Shown: positions 47,189 through 57,600 of the stretch, piece by piece
Position numbering within the stretch: the first letter of the stretch is position 1
How the letters are laid out: each line of letters opens with the position of its first letter
Position numbers and translations under genes: made by a program
Notes under the pieces: generated by a model
What the model saw: only the letters and a program-made list of their open reading frames with translations
What the model was told of the DNA's origin: nothing
Databases searched by the model: none
NCBI RefSeq assembly: GCF_006546985.1
Contig: NZ_VATK01000001.1
Location: 474,920-538,919, forward strand
DNA from: Bacillus sp. 03113
GTDB taxonomy: Bacteria > Bacillota > Bacilli > Bacillales > Cytobacillaceae
Reading direction: 5' to 3'
DNA length: 64,000 nt

Positions 47189-48550
47189 ATGAATATTTAT
47201 GATCAAGAAGAAGCTGTTGATCGTAACCAGATTGAAAAAATAAAAGCAAAGGAAGGAGGAAACGAGAAGATCTTAATTTTTCATGAAGATACTTCAATGT
47301 TTCCGTTTTTGGTAGAACAATTAGAGCAACGTGGCTGGCAGGTCTTTACTGTTTCGAGGGTGGAAAAGGTTGTTGCAGCTTTTTTAGAAATTAAGCCAGA
47401 ATGTCTGATCATTGATGTACAAAAGGAATCAGGATTCGATCTATTAATGACTTTAAATAAAAAAATGAAGCAAATATTTATTCCAATTATCGCGATGGGT
47501 ACGGATCATGAAAGGAATAAAAGGATGCTAGCGTTTGAGCTAGGTGCAGATGATTTTTTTGTTAAGTCCTCTGACATTGATAAGTTGATGGTTCGAGTCA
47601 AAAGACATATTGAGCGGAAAAAGGTGTTTGACGGTGTATTGATGGTTGATGAATTAACAGGTGTATATAACCGAAAATATTTACCAGAAATCTATAAGCA
47701 GCAATCAGAATATGTACGTACAAAACAATCATTTTGCATGGCATTCATAGATTTGGATGAATTTAAATCGTTCAATGCTCAGTATGGATATAAGGCGGGA
47801 AACCGAGTGCTTCAATTCTTTGCTTTATTTGCAAAGAATCGTATTAACAGAAGCGACTTTATCTTTCGTTTTGGAGGCGAAGAATTTGTCATCCTTTTCC
47901 CAAAAACGAATGTCAAAGAAGGTGAGGAATTCATTCGCCGTTTGTTGCAAGAATTTATGACAAAGCCATTTAACGACGGAGGTCATTCCTATTTTAGTAG
48001 TTTTTCAGTTTGTATTATTCAAGTAAATGATGAAGCACTACTGTTAGATGATTGTTTGAAAAAAGCTCAAAAAGCTTTAGCTGAGGCAAAAGAAAATGGA
48101 CAAACAAAATTTATCTGTTCAATAGGAGGAATGGCTTCAGCTCCAAGGATGTTTCGTGTGTCGATTATTGACGATGATCCTCTTATCCGAACGATGCTAA
48201 CAAATTTAATAAAAAAAATGGATCTATCGGGCGACGTTCATATAGACGTGCAATCCTTTACAGATGGAGTGGCATTTTTTCATTCTGATTGGCATTATGC
48301 TGACTACGATCTTGTTATTTTAGATAGAATAATGCCAAAAATGGATGGGCTAGAGGTGCTGCAGCGATTAAGAAAGGAAAAGAATAGGGATCAATTATCC
48401 GTTGTTATGTTATCATCACGCAGCAGTGAACGTGATCTTGAGAAAGCATTTGAGCTAGGTGCAGATGATTATGTAATGAAGCCATTTAAAATAAAGGAAT
48501 TGGAAGCAAAGATTATTCGTTTTATGAAGAGGTTAGAACAACAATGCTAG
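47189..48550 (+). CDS. REC-GGDEF-REC diguanylate cyclase
   Basis: 453 residues in three domains. A first receiver domain (about 25-145) has the aspartate in ECLIIDVQ and the lysine in DDFFVKSS. A GGDEF domain (about 150-305) has VDELTGVYNRKYL, MAFIDLDEFKSFNAQYG and the active motif FRFGGEEFVIL. A second receiver (about 315-450) has VSIIDDDPLIRTM, LVILDRIMPKMDG and DDYVMKPF. It should synthesise c-di-GMP under control of one or two kinases, none of which is encoded nearby. The inhibitory I-site reads NRSD instead of RxxD. The start has GGAGGAG seven bases upstream, and it overlaps the next gene by seven bases. Confidence 0.92.
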   Translation: MNIYDQEEAVDRNQIEKIKAKEGGNEKILIFHEDTSMFPFLVEQLEQRGWQVFTVSRVEKVVAAFLEIKPECLIIDVQKESGFDLLMTLNKKMKQIFIPIIAMGTDHERNKRMLAFELGADDFFVKSSDIDKLMVRVKRHIERKKVFDGVLMVDELTGVYNRKYLPEIYKQQSEYVRTKQSFCMAFIDLDEFKSFNAQYGYKAGNRVLQFFALFAKNRINRSDFIFRFGGEEFVILFPKTNVKEGEEFIRRLLQEFMTKPFNDGGHSYFSSFSVCIIQVNDEALLLDDCLKKAQKALAEAKENGQTKFICSIGGMASAPRMFRVSIIDDDPLIRTMLTNLIKKMDLSGDVHIDVQSFTDGVAFFHSDWHYADYDLVILDRIMPKMDGLEVLQRLRKEKNRDQLSVVMLSSRSSERDLEKAFELGADDYVMKPFKIKELEAKIIRFMKRLEQQC

Positions 48551-49596
48551 ATATCCCGATTAAATGGATTTATATAGTGATGGTCTTATTTGGATCTCTC
48601 CTTTTTTGTTTTTTCATTTACTTGTTAATTCGAAAAGCTTGGATGAACAACTTTCAAAAACAGGTCCGGCTCGAAAAAGAAAAAATGAAAGAAGAGTTTT
48701 TTGCCTATTTTTTTGGACAATTAGAGGAGCTAAGCAATCATTCTCAAAATAAAGTGCAGCGGATGGCACAAGAAGAATTATTATTAAACTTAACTAGTAT
48801 AGTAGACGATGAAGGCATAAGTCATAATATTCAGGGCTTTGCTGAAGAAAATTGGATGAATAAATATAGGAAAGATCTCAAGCATTCTCGTTGGAGTGTT
48901 CGAATGAACGCCTTATATGCAATTGAAAACTTCAAAATGAGGAATTTGGCTGATACATTAATAGACATGTATGAGAATCGAAAACTCACATTAGCTGAAG
49001 AGAGCCAAATATTAAAAATATTGGTCCAATTAGCTCATCCTCAGTTTGTTCATTATATGACTCAGCCCATTCATCCCATTTCCGAATTTATGTACCGTTC
49101 GTTATTAGGATATATGACCGAAGAACAATTTCAATCCTTTATCGACAAGTTTCAAGAATTGCCTGAGATCGTTCAATTAGCTCTTATTGATATCATTGGA
49201 ATAAAAAGTAAAGTATCCTGTGTTCCCTTTTTAAAGCAACATTTACAGGATGATTCTACTGAAATTCGGATTCGTGTATTGAAAGCACTCGTGGAATTAT
49301 CCTATCCAATTTCTATAGAAGAATTAACCGCTCACATACAATCGGCCATGTGGCAAGAGAGAATGATGGCTGCAAAGCTTCTGGGGAAATCCAAAAAAAA
49401 GGAGAGTCTTTCTTATTTAGAGCAGCTTATGCATGACTCGCAATTTCTTGTAAGATCAAATGCAGCACAATCGATGTTAATGATTGACGGAGGAAGGGAT
49501 TTTTTAAAGACTGTACTCGATTCTACAACAGACCGATACGTTAAGGATATGGCAAATGATTGGCTGGAAAGAGGAGGAATAACCGTTGTGGAATGA
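48544..49596 (+). CDS. Membrane-anchored HEAT-repeat protein
   Basis: 350 residues: an N-terminal transmembrane helix (IYIVMVLFGSLLFCFFIYLL), a charged coiled segment (QVRLEKEKMKEEFFAYFF), then HEAT-like helical repeats through the rest (RWSVRMNALYAIENFKMRNL, TEIRIRVLKALVELSYPISI, FLVRSNAAQSMLMIDGG). HEAT repeats usually act as protein-binding scaffolds, so it may hold the cyclase and the synthase together at the membrane. No enzymatic motif is seen. It overlaps the genes on both sides (7 and 11 bases), showing strict co-expression. Confidence 0.8.
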   Translation: MLDIPIKWIYIVMVLFGSLLFCFFIYLLIRKAWMNNFQKQVRLEKEKMKEEFFAYFFGQLEELSNHSQNKVQRMAQEELLLNLTSIVDDEGISHNIQGFAEENWMNKYRKDLKHSRWSVRMNALYAIENFKMRNLADTLIDMYENRKLTLAEESQILKILVQLAHPQFVHYMTQPIHPISEFMYRSLLGYMTEEQFQSFIDKFQELPEIVQLALIDIIGIKSKVSCVPFLKQHLQDDSTEIRIRVLKALVELSYPISIEELTAHIQSAMWQERMMAAKLLGKSKKKESLSYLEQLMHDSQFLVRSNAAQSMLMIDGGRDFLKTVLDSTTDRYVKDMANDWLERGGITVVE

Positions 49597-50995
49597 GATT
49601 TGGCGGATCCTTTTAATGATATTTGGATCCGTTATTTTTATGTACATGATTTTCGTAATATTTTTTTATTTGATCATGTTTATTATATCGGCTTTTCAAT
49701 TACGAAAGCAGTATCAATTAAACGACGAAGAGCCATACGATGATTTGCTAAAATTCAGCTATTCGGCACCTGTTTCTATTCTAGTTCCAGCTTATAATGA
49801 ATCCGCAGGAATTATCGGAAGTATACGATCTCTGCTTAGCATCCACTATCGTGAATATGAAGTGATTGTCGTCAATGATGGTTCATCAGATGATACGCTA
49901 GAGAAGTTGTTAAAAGAATTCGATTTAGTGAAGGTTCGGCATATTATACGAAAGCAGCTTGAGACAAAAGAGGTGAAAAATGTCTATCGATCAAGACTGT
50001 ATGATTATTTGTATGTAGTGGATAAAGAAAATGGCGGGAAATCAGATGCCTTAAATGCAGGGATCAACTTATCGCATTATCCTTATTTTTGCTCGATCGA
50101 TGGAGATTCTGTTTTAGAGAGAGACGCTTTTTTAAAGGTGATGAAACCTATTATTGACTCAAATGGTGAAGTCATTGCATCAGGTGGAAGTGTTCGAATC
50201 GCGAATGGCTGTACCATTGAGAATGGAGCTATCGTTTCCGTTCGTTTAGATACGAAACCGATCGTTGTGATGCAGGTGATTGAGTATTTACGCGCTTTTT
50301 TAATGGGAAGGATCGGGTTAAGCCACCACAATTTATTGTTAATCGTATCTGGAGCATTCGGTGTCTTTTCAAAAAAATGGGTCATTGAAGCAGGGGGATA
50401 TTCTCATACTGTTGGAGAGGATATGGAGCTTGTTGTTCGGCTGCATCGTTTGATTAAAAAGAGAAAAACAAAAAATAAAATTGTGTATATACCAGATCCT
50501 GTTTGCTGGACGGAGGCACCAGATGAAATAAAGTATTTGCGCAGGCAAAGAAATCGCTGGCATCGAGGATTATTAGACAGCTTATGGAAGCATAAAGACA
50601 TGATTTTTAATCCGAAATACGGAAGCATTGGAATGATTTCGATGCCTTACTTTGTTTTTATTGAGCTGCTTGGACCGATAATGGAGCTATTAGGCTACTT
50701 ATTTATTATTGCTTCTCTCTTTATTGGCGGTGTTTTTTTAGAGTTTGCTTATGTGCTCTTTTTGTTGATGGTTTTATATGGATCATTGTATTCGATGGCG
50801 GCTGTTTTGTTAGAGGAGTGGAGCTTAAGGAAGTTTCCTAAGGTGTCAGATGTTGCCGTGTTATTTTTCTTTTCCCTAACGGAGTCGTTTTGGTATCGTC
50901 CTTTAACGGTCTTATGGCGCTGTCAAGGATTCATCGATGGTTTGCGAAACAAAAAAGGGTGGGGAGAAATGCAGCGTAAAGGGGTTTCTCAATGA
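49586..50995 (+). CDS. Processive family 2 glycosyltransferase (polysaccharide synthase)
   Basis: 469 residues: two N-terminal helices, a GT-A domain with VSILVPAYNESAGIIGSIRS, VIVVNDGSSDDT, NGGKSDALNAG, FCSIDGDSVLERD and VGEDMELVVRL, then RRQRNRWHRG, the Q-x-x-R-W acceptor motif of processive synthases such as PgaC/IcaA and BcsA, and about four C-terminal helices. It should both polymerise and translocate a beta-linked polymer. The TTG start lies eight bases after AGGAGG and overlaps the HEAT gene. No PilZ domain is present, so c-di-GMP control would have to act otherwise. Confidence 0.9.
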   Translation: MWNEIWRILLMIFGSVIFMYMIFVIFFYLIMFIISAFQLRKQYQLNDEEPYDDLLKFSYSAPVSILVPAYNESAGIIGSIRSLLSIHYREYEVIVVNDGSSDDTLEKLLKEFDLVKVRHIIRKQLETKEVKNVYRSRLYDYLYVVDKENGGKSDALNAGINLSHYPYFCSIDGDSVLERDAFLKVMKPIIDSNGEVIASGGSVRIANGCTIENGAIVSVRLDTKPIVVMQVIEYLRAFLMGRIGLSHHNLLLIVSGAFGVFSKKWVIEAGGYSHTVGEDMELVVRLHRLIKKRKTKNKIVYIPDPVCWTEAPDEIKYLRRQRNRWHRGLLDSLWKHKDMIFNPKYGSIGMISMPYFVFIELLGPIMELLGYLFIIASLFIGGVFLEFAYVLFLLMVLYGSLYSMAAVLLEEWSLRKFPKVSDVAVLFFFSLTESFWYRPLTVLWRCQGFIDGLRNKKGWGEMQRKGVSQ

Positions 50996-53900
50996 ATAAA
51001 AGGTTATTGCTTATATGGATGGTTTTGATCATAGGTGCGACTGCATCACCATTTATTTTTTGGCATTTTAAAAAGCCAGAAGATCTAAATATGCTCATCA
51101 TTGATAAAACTGTTCCTGATCAAACATTTCGTGAACATCAAGGCCTTGTATGGTTCTTAAATCAATCCAAAATTTTAAAAAATGGAAATAAGTATGATCT
51201 TAAAGAGGACTATGTTGGCTTTTACCCTAAGGGCGGAACACATTATAATATTAAGCCGTACCCAAAGAAAAATGATGATGACATGATTTATATTGCAGAT
51301 GGGTATGGTGTGTTTGAAGAGGATTTAGGCATACAAGCAAAAGAAGGAAATCGCTCAAGACTCGTATATGGCGGGATAACCTCTGACGACCTCTCTTATA
51401 TCCATTCTGCATTACATGGTAAAACAAAAACGTTAATTGGAGAATTTAATACGTTTGCGAGTCCAACTTCACAGGAAGAACGAGCGGATTTAAACGATTT
51501 ATACAATGTTACCTGGTCCGGTTGGATTGGACGATATTTCGCAGATTTAAGCAGTAAAGAGGTGCCAAATTGGGCGAAAGCTGCTTACAAAAAGCAGTAT
51601 CATAAAGAATGGAGATTGACAGGGAAAGGTCTTCTGTTTGTAAATGAGTCTAATCAGCTAGTGATCGTAACGGAAGATGAGATAAAGGATCAGACGGTTT
51701 GGTTTCATTATACAACGCAGGGGAAGAAGGACTTCAAACTTAATGATACATCTTCCTATGAATACTGGTTTGATATAGTGAGCCCGAATAATGAAAAGGA
51801 AGTACAAGCAGAATTTAGCTTTCATCTGCGTAAGCAAGGGGAAGAGAAATTAAAAAGACATGGAATCCCATTAAAGTTTCCAGCTATTATTCATCATCGA
51901 ACAGATCGCTATCAAACGTATTATTTTGCTGGAGATTTTGCCGATCAAGGGGACGTTCCTTCCATTTATAAAACAGCTTTTTATCCGACTTGGAAGAAAT
52001 GGACAAGCCAAATAGGGCATGAAGATGCCTCCTCATTTTATTGGAAGATCTATATTCCTTTAATGAAACAAGTCATTCATCAGCATCAAGCTTTTTCTAA
52101 ACAAGCAGGAACAATGGAGCAAGCTAATATTGAAATGTATGAAAATCAGCAGCATAAGCTAGCTGGTAAAGTTGGAAAGGATTACTTGCAGGTTTATCAG
52201 CAAGGGGGATGGAAGGATTTATTGATTAAAGGCGTGAATATGGGAATTAGTAAACCGGGATACTTCCCAGGTGAAACGGCTATCTCTAAAAAGGAATACC
52301 TTCGTTGGTTTGAGGAAATTGGAGAAATGAATGCCAATTCTATTCGTGTCTATACGATTCACCCTCCAGCCTTTTATGAAGCCTTAGCGGAATACAATGC
52401 AACGGCAAAGAAGCCTATTTATCTTTTCCATGGGATATGGGTTAATGAAGAAGTATTTTATGAATCTCAGGATGCTTTTGCAGATGAAAATACAAAAGAG
52501 TTTCAAGAAGAAATGAAGCGGATTGTCAATATTGTGCACGGGAATGCAATATTGCCAAAACGTAAAGGTCATGCAAGCGGACAATACACGGCTGATATTT
52601 CACCTTATTTATTAGGGTGGATTGTTGGTGTTGAGTGGGATCCGACAGTTACCTTATCGACGAATGAAAAGCATAAAGGGATGGCTGATTTTAAAGGGAA
52701 ATATGTATACACAGAAAACGGGCAGCCATTTGAAATATGGCTTGCACAAAGAATGGAAGAAACGATTCAATTTGAACAAGAAACGTACCATTGGCAGCGG
52801 CCGATGAGCTTTACAAATTGGGTGACAACCGACTTATTAATGCATCCTTCAGAACCATCTGAGAATGAAGACATGGTGTCGATTAATCCGAATCTTATTC
52901 ATGCGACCAATCAGTTTGAACCAGGATTGTTTGCTTCGTATCATATTTATCCTTATTATCCAGAGTTTCTTAACTACGAATCTCGTTATGTGAAATACAT
53001 TGATCATCGCGGGGAGAAAAACAATTATGCAGGCTATTTGCAGCATATGAAGGAAGTGCATTCCATGCCTGTTTTAGTTGCAGAATTTGGTGTTCCAGCA
53101 TCTCGTGGCCTTACGCATCGAAATGTGCACGGGTGGGATCAAGGATTTCATACTGAACAGGAACAAGGACAGATTCTTTCCCGATTGTATGAGGATATCG
53201 TACAAGAAAAAATGGCAGGCGGTATGGTATTCACTTGGCAGGATGAGTGGTTTAAAAGAACGTGGAATACGATGGATTATGACAATCCAAATCGTCGACC
53301 ATTTTGGACCAATCTACAAACAGGGGAACAGCATTTTGGCCTTCTTAGCTTTGACCCGGGAAGCAGTCTAAAGGTAAAAATAGATGGAGCTGATGATGAT
53401 TGGAAGGCTTTGAAAAGTAAAACGATATATCCTGCATCATCTAATTTATCTTCTTTGAATGTGACAAGTGATGAAGGTTATTTGTATATGAAGGTTCAGT
53501 CTAAGGATATTCGCAATCAAAAGCTTTATTTTCTATTAAATACGATTCATCATCAAGGGCAGTCAAAAATCTCACAAATCCCTTCGTTACAAACAGAAGG
53601 CATTGACTTTGTAGCTGAACTTCATGATAAGGATTCTAGTCACTTATGGATTGACAGCTATTACGACACCTTTTATTTTTCATATGCACATAAATTGAGG
53701 ATGATTCCAATTGTTCCTAATGCAAACCAAAAAGACAACGGCGTGTTTCATCCCATTCGTTTAACGTTAAATAAAGAGCTTGTAATTCCTGATGAAAAAG
53801 GAAATAAAAATGTCGTTCCGTTTGATTCGTATGAAACAGGGAAGCTGCGTTTTGGGAATAGTGATCCTCATTCTGAATCCTTCGACTCGCTAGCAGATTA

Positions 53901-54240
53901 TAATATCAATGAGGAGAATGGCATCACTGAAATTCGTATTCCTTGGGCATTGCTAAATGTAAAGGATCCAAGTACAAGAGAGGTCATGGGAGATGTTTGG
54001 TCTGATAAAGAATTATCAGCAAGTGAATTTATTAAGGGGATTCAGATTGGTGTTGTGGCAGTTGATAAACAAAATAATCAAATCGTAGATTCTTTTCCAA
54101 AGCTGGAAGGCAAGAAGCTTCCACTTTCCCAATTTCACCTTTATAAGTGGAACAAATGGAAACAACCAACATTTCATGAACGATTAAAGCCGTCTTATTA
54201 TTTATTAAAAGATACGTATGGTCGTATAAATGTAGAGTAA
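50992..54240 (+). CDS. Large extracellular glycosidase-like (TIM barrel) protein
   Basis: 1082 residues beginning with a signal/anchor helix (RLLLIWMVLIIGATASPFIF). Residues about 65-400 are unassigned. From about 405 (WKDLLIKGVNMGISKPGYFP) a clan GH-A-like barrel runs to about 770, with ANSIRVYTIHPPAFYEAL, LLGWIVGVEWDP, FASYHIYPYYP, VLVAEFGVPASRG (likely nucleophile, about 697) and GGMVFTWQDEWFKRTW. The last 280 residues are beta-rich and may bind carbohydrate. It probably cuts, transfers or modifies the polymer made by the preceding synthase. It overlaps that gene by ATGA. Confidence 0.75.
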   Translation: MNKRLLLIWMVLIIGATASPFIFWHFKKPEDLNMLIIDKTVPDQTFREHQGLVWFLNQSKILKNGNKYDLKEDYVGFYPKGGTHYNIKPYPKKNDDDMIYIADGYGVFEEDLGIQAKEGNRSRLVYGGITSDDLSYIHSALHGKTKTLIGEFNTFASPTSQEERADLNDLYNVTWSGWIGRYFADLSSKEVPNWAKAAYKKQYHKEWRLTGKGLLFVNESNQLVIVTEDEIKDQTVWFHYTTQGKKDFKLNDTSSYEYWFDIVSPNNEKEVQAEFSFHLRKQGEEKLKRHGIPLKFPAIIHHRTDRYQTYYFAGDFADQGDVPSIYKTAFYPTWKKWTSQIGHEDASSFYWKIYIPLMKQVIHQHQAFSKQAGTMEQANIEMYENQQHKLAGKVGKDYLQVYQQGGWKDLLIKGVNMGISKPGYFPGETAISKKEYLRWFEEIGEMNANSIRVYTIHPPAFYEALAEYNATAKKPIYLFHGIWVNEEVFYESQDAFADENTKEFQEEMKRIVNIVHGNAILPKRKGHASGQYTADISPYLLGWIVGVEWDPTVTLSTNEKHKGMADFKGKYVYTENGQPFEIWLAQRMEETIQFEQETYHWQRPMSFTNWVTTDLLMHPSEPSENEDMVSINPNLIHATNQFEPGLFASYHIYPYYPEFLNYESRYVKYIDHRGEKNNYAGYLQHMKEVHSMPVLVAEFGVPASRGLTHRNVHGWDQGFHTEQEQGQILSRLYEDIVQEKMAGGMVFTWQDEWFKRTWNTMDYDNPNRRPFWTNLQTGEQHFGLLSFDPGSSLKVKIDGADDDWKALKSKTIYPASSNLSSLNVTSDEGYLYMKVQSKDIRNQKLYFLLNTIHHQGQSKISQIPSLQTEGIDFVAELHDKDSSHLWIDSYYDTFYFSYAHKLRMIPIVPNANQKDNGVFHPIRLTLNKELVIPDEKGNKNVVPFDSYETGKLRFGNSDPHSESFDSLADYNINEENGITEIRIPWALLNVKDPSTREVMGDVWSDKELSASEFIKGIQIGVVAVDKQNNQIVDSFPKLEGKKLPLSQFHLYKWNKWKQPTFHERLKPSYYLLKDTYGRINVE

Positions 54241-54367
54241 GTATTTAGAGAATTTGAGTCTTGGTAAGCTGCATCGAACTTGAGCATTGGTTCATGCCCA
54301 TACGTATTAAAAGTATAGAAAGACGCATGTTTTAAAAGAGACTAGGATATTTACATGATAATTGAAT

Positions 54368-54428
54368 AGCCGGACTTATGCCGAGGTTGCTGCTACAGGA
54401 TGTACTGAGTCGGTTAACTTCATCGGCT
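54368..54428 (+). ncRNA. Unassigned structured RNA element
   Basis: AGCCG (54368-54372) pairs with CGGCT (54424-54428) and CCGA (54381-54384) with TCGG (54410-54413), enclosing GTTGCTGCTACAGG. It is immediately followed by a strong terminator and then a cell-wall peptidase relic, the layout of a riboswitch with expression platform. TCGGTTAACTTCATCGGC faintly recalls the 3' part of the c-di-AMP (ydaO) class, but most of that aptamer is absent. Confidence 0.4.
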
Positions 54429-54434
54429 TATTCT

Positions 54435-54492
54435 AGCCAAACTGTAAGGAAAGGGAAAGAGTACCCTTCCTGATGGTTTGGCTTTTCTTTAT
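54435..54492 (+). terminator. Strong terminator
   Basis: AGCCAAAC pairs with GTTTGGCT and the inner AAGGAAAGGG with CCCTTCCT, followed by TTTTCTTT. It may end the glycosidase operon or be the expression platform of the RNA element just upstream. Confidence 0.8.
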
Positions 54493-54501
54493 TGAAGATA
54501 A

Positions 54502-54597
54502 TTGAGCACCATCGCTGAATGGTGGCATTATGACTTTGGAAACAAAAGATTGGCTGATATTAAACAAAAAGAGATTAATTTTATTAAGGCATATTAG
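54502..54597 (+). pseudogene. C-terminal fragment of a D-Ala-D-Ala dipeptidase (VanX-like)
   Basis: The frame reads LSTIAEWWHYDFGNKRLADI and continues to a stop after 32 codons. EWWHYDFGN is the hallmark zinc-binding C-terminal motif of VanX/DdpX dipeptidases (typically SEWWHFDYGN). The catalytic N-terminal part is gone. It sits right behind a leader-like RNA and terminator that may once have regulated it. Confidence 0.65.
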
Positions 54598-54646
54598 TTA
54601 AAGATTAGACAAATACAATACATAAGATTGAATAAGTTTACATATG

Positions 54647-54671
54647 AAAAGAGGGCTCGAATAGCCCTCCG
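54647..54671 (-). terminator. Terminator of the GH18-NodB-GT2 gene
   Basis: GAGGGCT-ATTCG-AGCCCTC stem. On the minus strand TTTTC follows, and on the plus strand a T-run at about 54676, so it can work in both directions. Confidence 0.7.
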
Positions 54672-54693
54672 CATTATTTTTTTAAGAATTCTT

Positions 54694-57600
54694 CTAGCCA
54701 ATTCTTTCAAATGCTTTCGGTATATCCATTTTACCTGATCGCTTCAATTTACTCCACCCAACCCTATTGCCTCTAATAGCGGCAATGATAGAAGTCCAAA
54801 CCACAAAAAGGAGTAAATAACGATAAACAATTCTTTGCAGGAAGATGAGGATAATTGGCTTTAGACTAAGTTTCTCAACCCTGAAAGCAATTAAACATAT
54901 TAGAAAATCAGTCATAAAATAAGCTATATAATAAAGAAATGATTGATGAATATGTCCTGATACTAGCCCTAGAAGAAACAAGATGTCTAAAAAAGGGGCA
55001 AATAAAGGGAATACAAATTGAAAAAGGAACATATTTGGTATGGCTATAAAACCTAAAGATTTATTCTTTCCTTCAAAAAAAGCTTTCTTATGCTTCCAAA
55101 CACATTGTAAGGTTCCAAATGTCCATCTAAAGCGCTGCTTTAACAAATTCTTGGTTGACTCTGGGGCTTCGGTAAAAGCGTTGGCTCGCTCTTCGATTTT
55201 AACTTTATATCCTTGGCGCAGAATACGTAATGTCATATCTGTATCTTCTGCCAAAGTATCAGCAGTAAAATAACCAAGATCCTGGACGATTTTTTTACGC
55301 CAAGCACCAATGGCTCCTGGTACAACCGTTACACAGTTTAAGGAGGCAAAAGCGCGTTTTTCTAAATTAAAGCCAGTTACATACTCAATATGCTGCCAAT
55401 ACGTTAGTAAATTGCATAAATTCCCGACTTTTATATTTCCTGATACTGCAGCTACCTTTTGATCGGTGAAGTGATGAACAAGTAATGAAATGGCTTTTGA
55501 AGATACGATTGTATCTGCATCAATCGCGATTAAAATATTTCCTTTTGCATGTTGAATGCCAAAATTAATTGCTTTCGCTTTGCCCTCATTTCTCTTTTTT
55601 AAAAGGAGAATTTGTTCATCCTCTGGGAAACTCTCGGATACAACTTTTGATGTAAGATCTGTAGAACCATCGTCCACAATAATGATTTCAAAATTCGAGT
55701 AATTACTTTTTAAAACGGATTTAATCGTGTTTAGTATCACCTTTTCTTCGTTATACGCTGGAATAATAACACTAACAAATGGATTAAAGGTATTTTCTTG
55801 ATGATCCAATCGAGATTGTATTTTATGTTTAATGGCTAAAAAAACAAGAATCATAAAACGAAGTAAAAAAAAGCTGATGAAACTTAAGAGTAAAATAGAA
55901 ATGATTTTCTCAAAGCTCGAAAGTTGAAATAAAGCAATTTCTACACTTTGCAAAATCGTTTTTTCTGTTTCAGTAACAGAGGGCATCACATCATTTTTGT
56001 TTTTACCCATTAGTTCACTAATTGGCACAAAACGATAGCCTTTACTTTGTAAGTTTTCAATGATTTGAGGAAGAGCTTGGACAGTAGCTGACCGGTCTCC
56101 TCCGCCATCATGCAGTAAAATAATATTTCCATCTTCTGTTTGATTGATGACACGATCGACGATTGGTTTGCTTTCATGTTCTGTCCAGTCCTTCGAGTCA
56201 ACATCGTAGTTAACGGTAATATAACCTAAACGGGTAAGATCCTTCATCCTTTCAAAATTAGATGGATAGTATTGAACATTTGCATCTCCGTATGGAGAGC
56301 GGTATAAAAGAGTTGAACGTCCGGTCAATCCTTGGATGATCCTTTCATTCACGTTCAATTCAAATTTTACTTTTTCATAAGACATTTTATCTGTATTTGG
56401 ATGAGAATAAGTATGATTTCCTATTTCATGGCCATCTTGAACCATTTGCTTGATGATATCTTGATGCTTCAGCGCATTTTTACCAATAATAAAAAAGGTA
56501 GCTTTTATATGATGCTGATTTAAAATTTCCAGTATTTTTCGAGTGTATTTAGGGTCAGGACCATCATCAAAGGTTAAGGCGATTTCTTTATTAGGTGATT
56601 TATTTAAGCGGTTTAACTCGTACATTTTTGGAATTTCATCGTACGTTTCGCTTGAAATAAATCCTGAATGATCAAATACAATGCTCCGCTTTCCATCTTT
56701 TTTTTCTTGTTTTGAACGAAAGATATTTCCTTGTCCAGTGCTAATGATACGATCTCCACTACTAATAGTTTGTATATTTTCCGTTTTTTGTCCACTTAAG
56801 ATACTCCAAACAGAAGGGTCCTCAGTTCCTAATCTCCACAATGCAATACCCTTTGCACCATTTTGAGTTGCTTCCTTCAATTGATTATAAAATGTGATAC
56901 TATCTAAAAACCAAATTTCATGCGGTTTGTTTCCTTCGTTATAACGAATATATGGGTTTTTACTTCCGTCATCCCATTGGATTTTTAACTTTGCTTTGTC
57001 TGCTAATCTCATAATATTTTCAAAAGAAATGACTTCTCCAGCTTGACTAGATCCCCAATCCCAGTCATACCCATAGTTTCCTAAGCTTACAACTAGCTTT
57101 TCATTTGATATAAGGGAAAGGTTTTCTTTAAACCATGCAGAGGAAGAAATAGAGCCTGGATTGTTAAAATTTTCATCATACATCATTAGAATCATTCGAT
57201 CAGAATGCTTTTCAAGCTCCTCATAATTATAAGCCGGATTAGCCGGAGGTACATCAATGGTAACAAATAAATTTTCTTGATGAAATTTAAGGTAAAGCTC
57301 CTTCATAAAAGCAGTATACAAATCTCGGTCGCTGCTTGATATATTCTCAAAATCAATATTGATTCCATCATAGTTGAACTTTTTAATTTGGTCTAATAAG
57401 TTATTAATTAACGTTGATTGCGCCTCAGGAGACTGTAATAAATCGTGGATTACCTTTTCATTCCATACTCCGTCTATTTCATTGTTAATTAGCGGCATAA
57501 TTTTCACATTATTTTTTTTGGCAAATAAACCTATATGTTCCTGTATTGAACTTTTTAATTCTAGGTTTGGAGCTAATTGGAACCATTGAGGGATTAGAAC

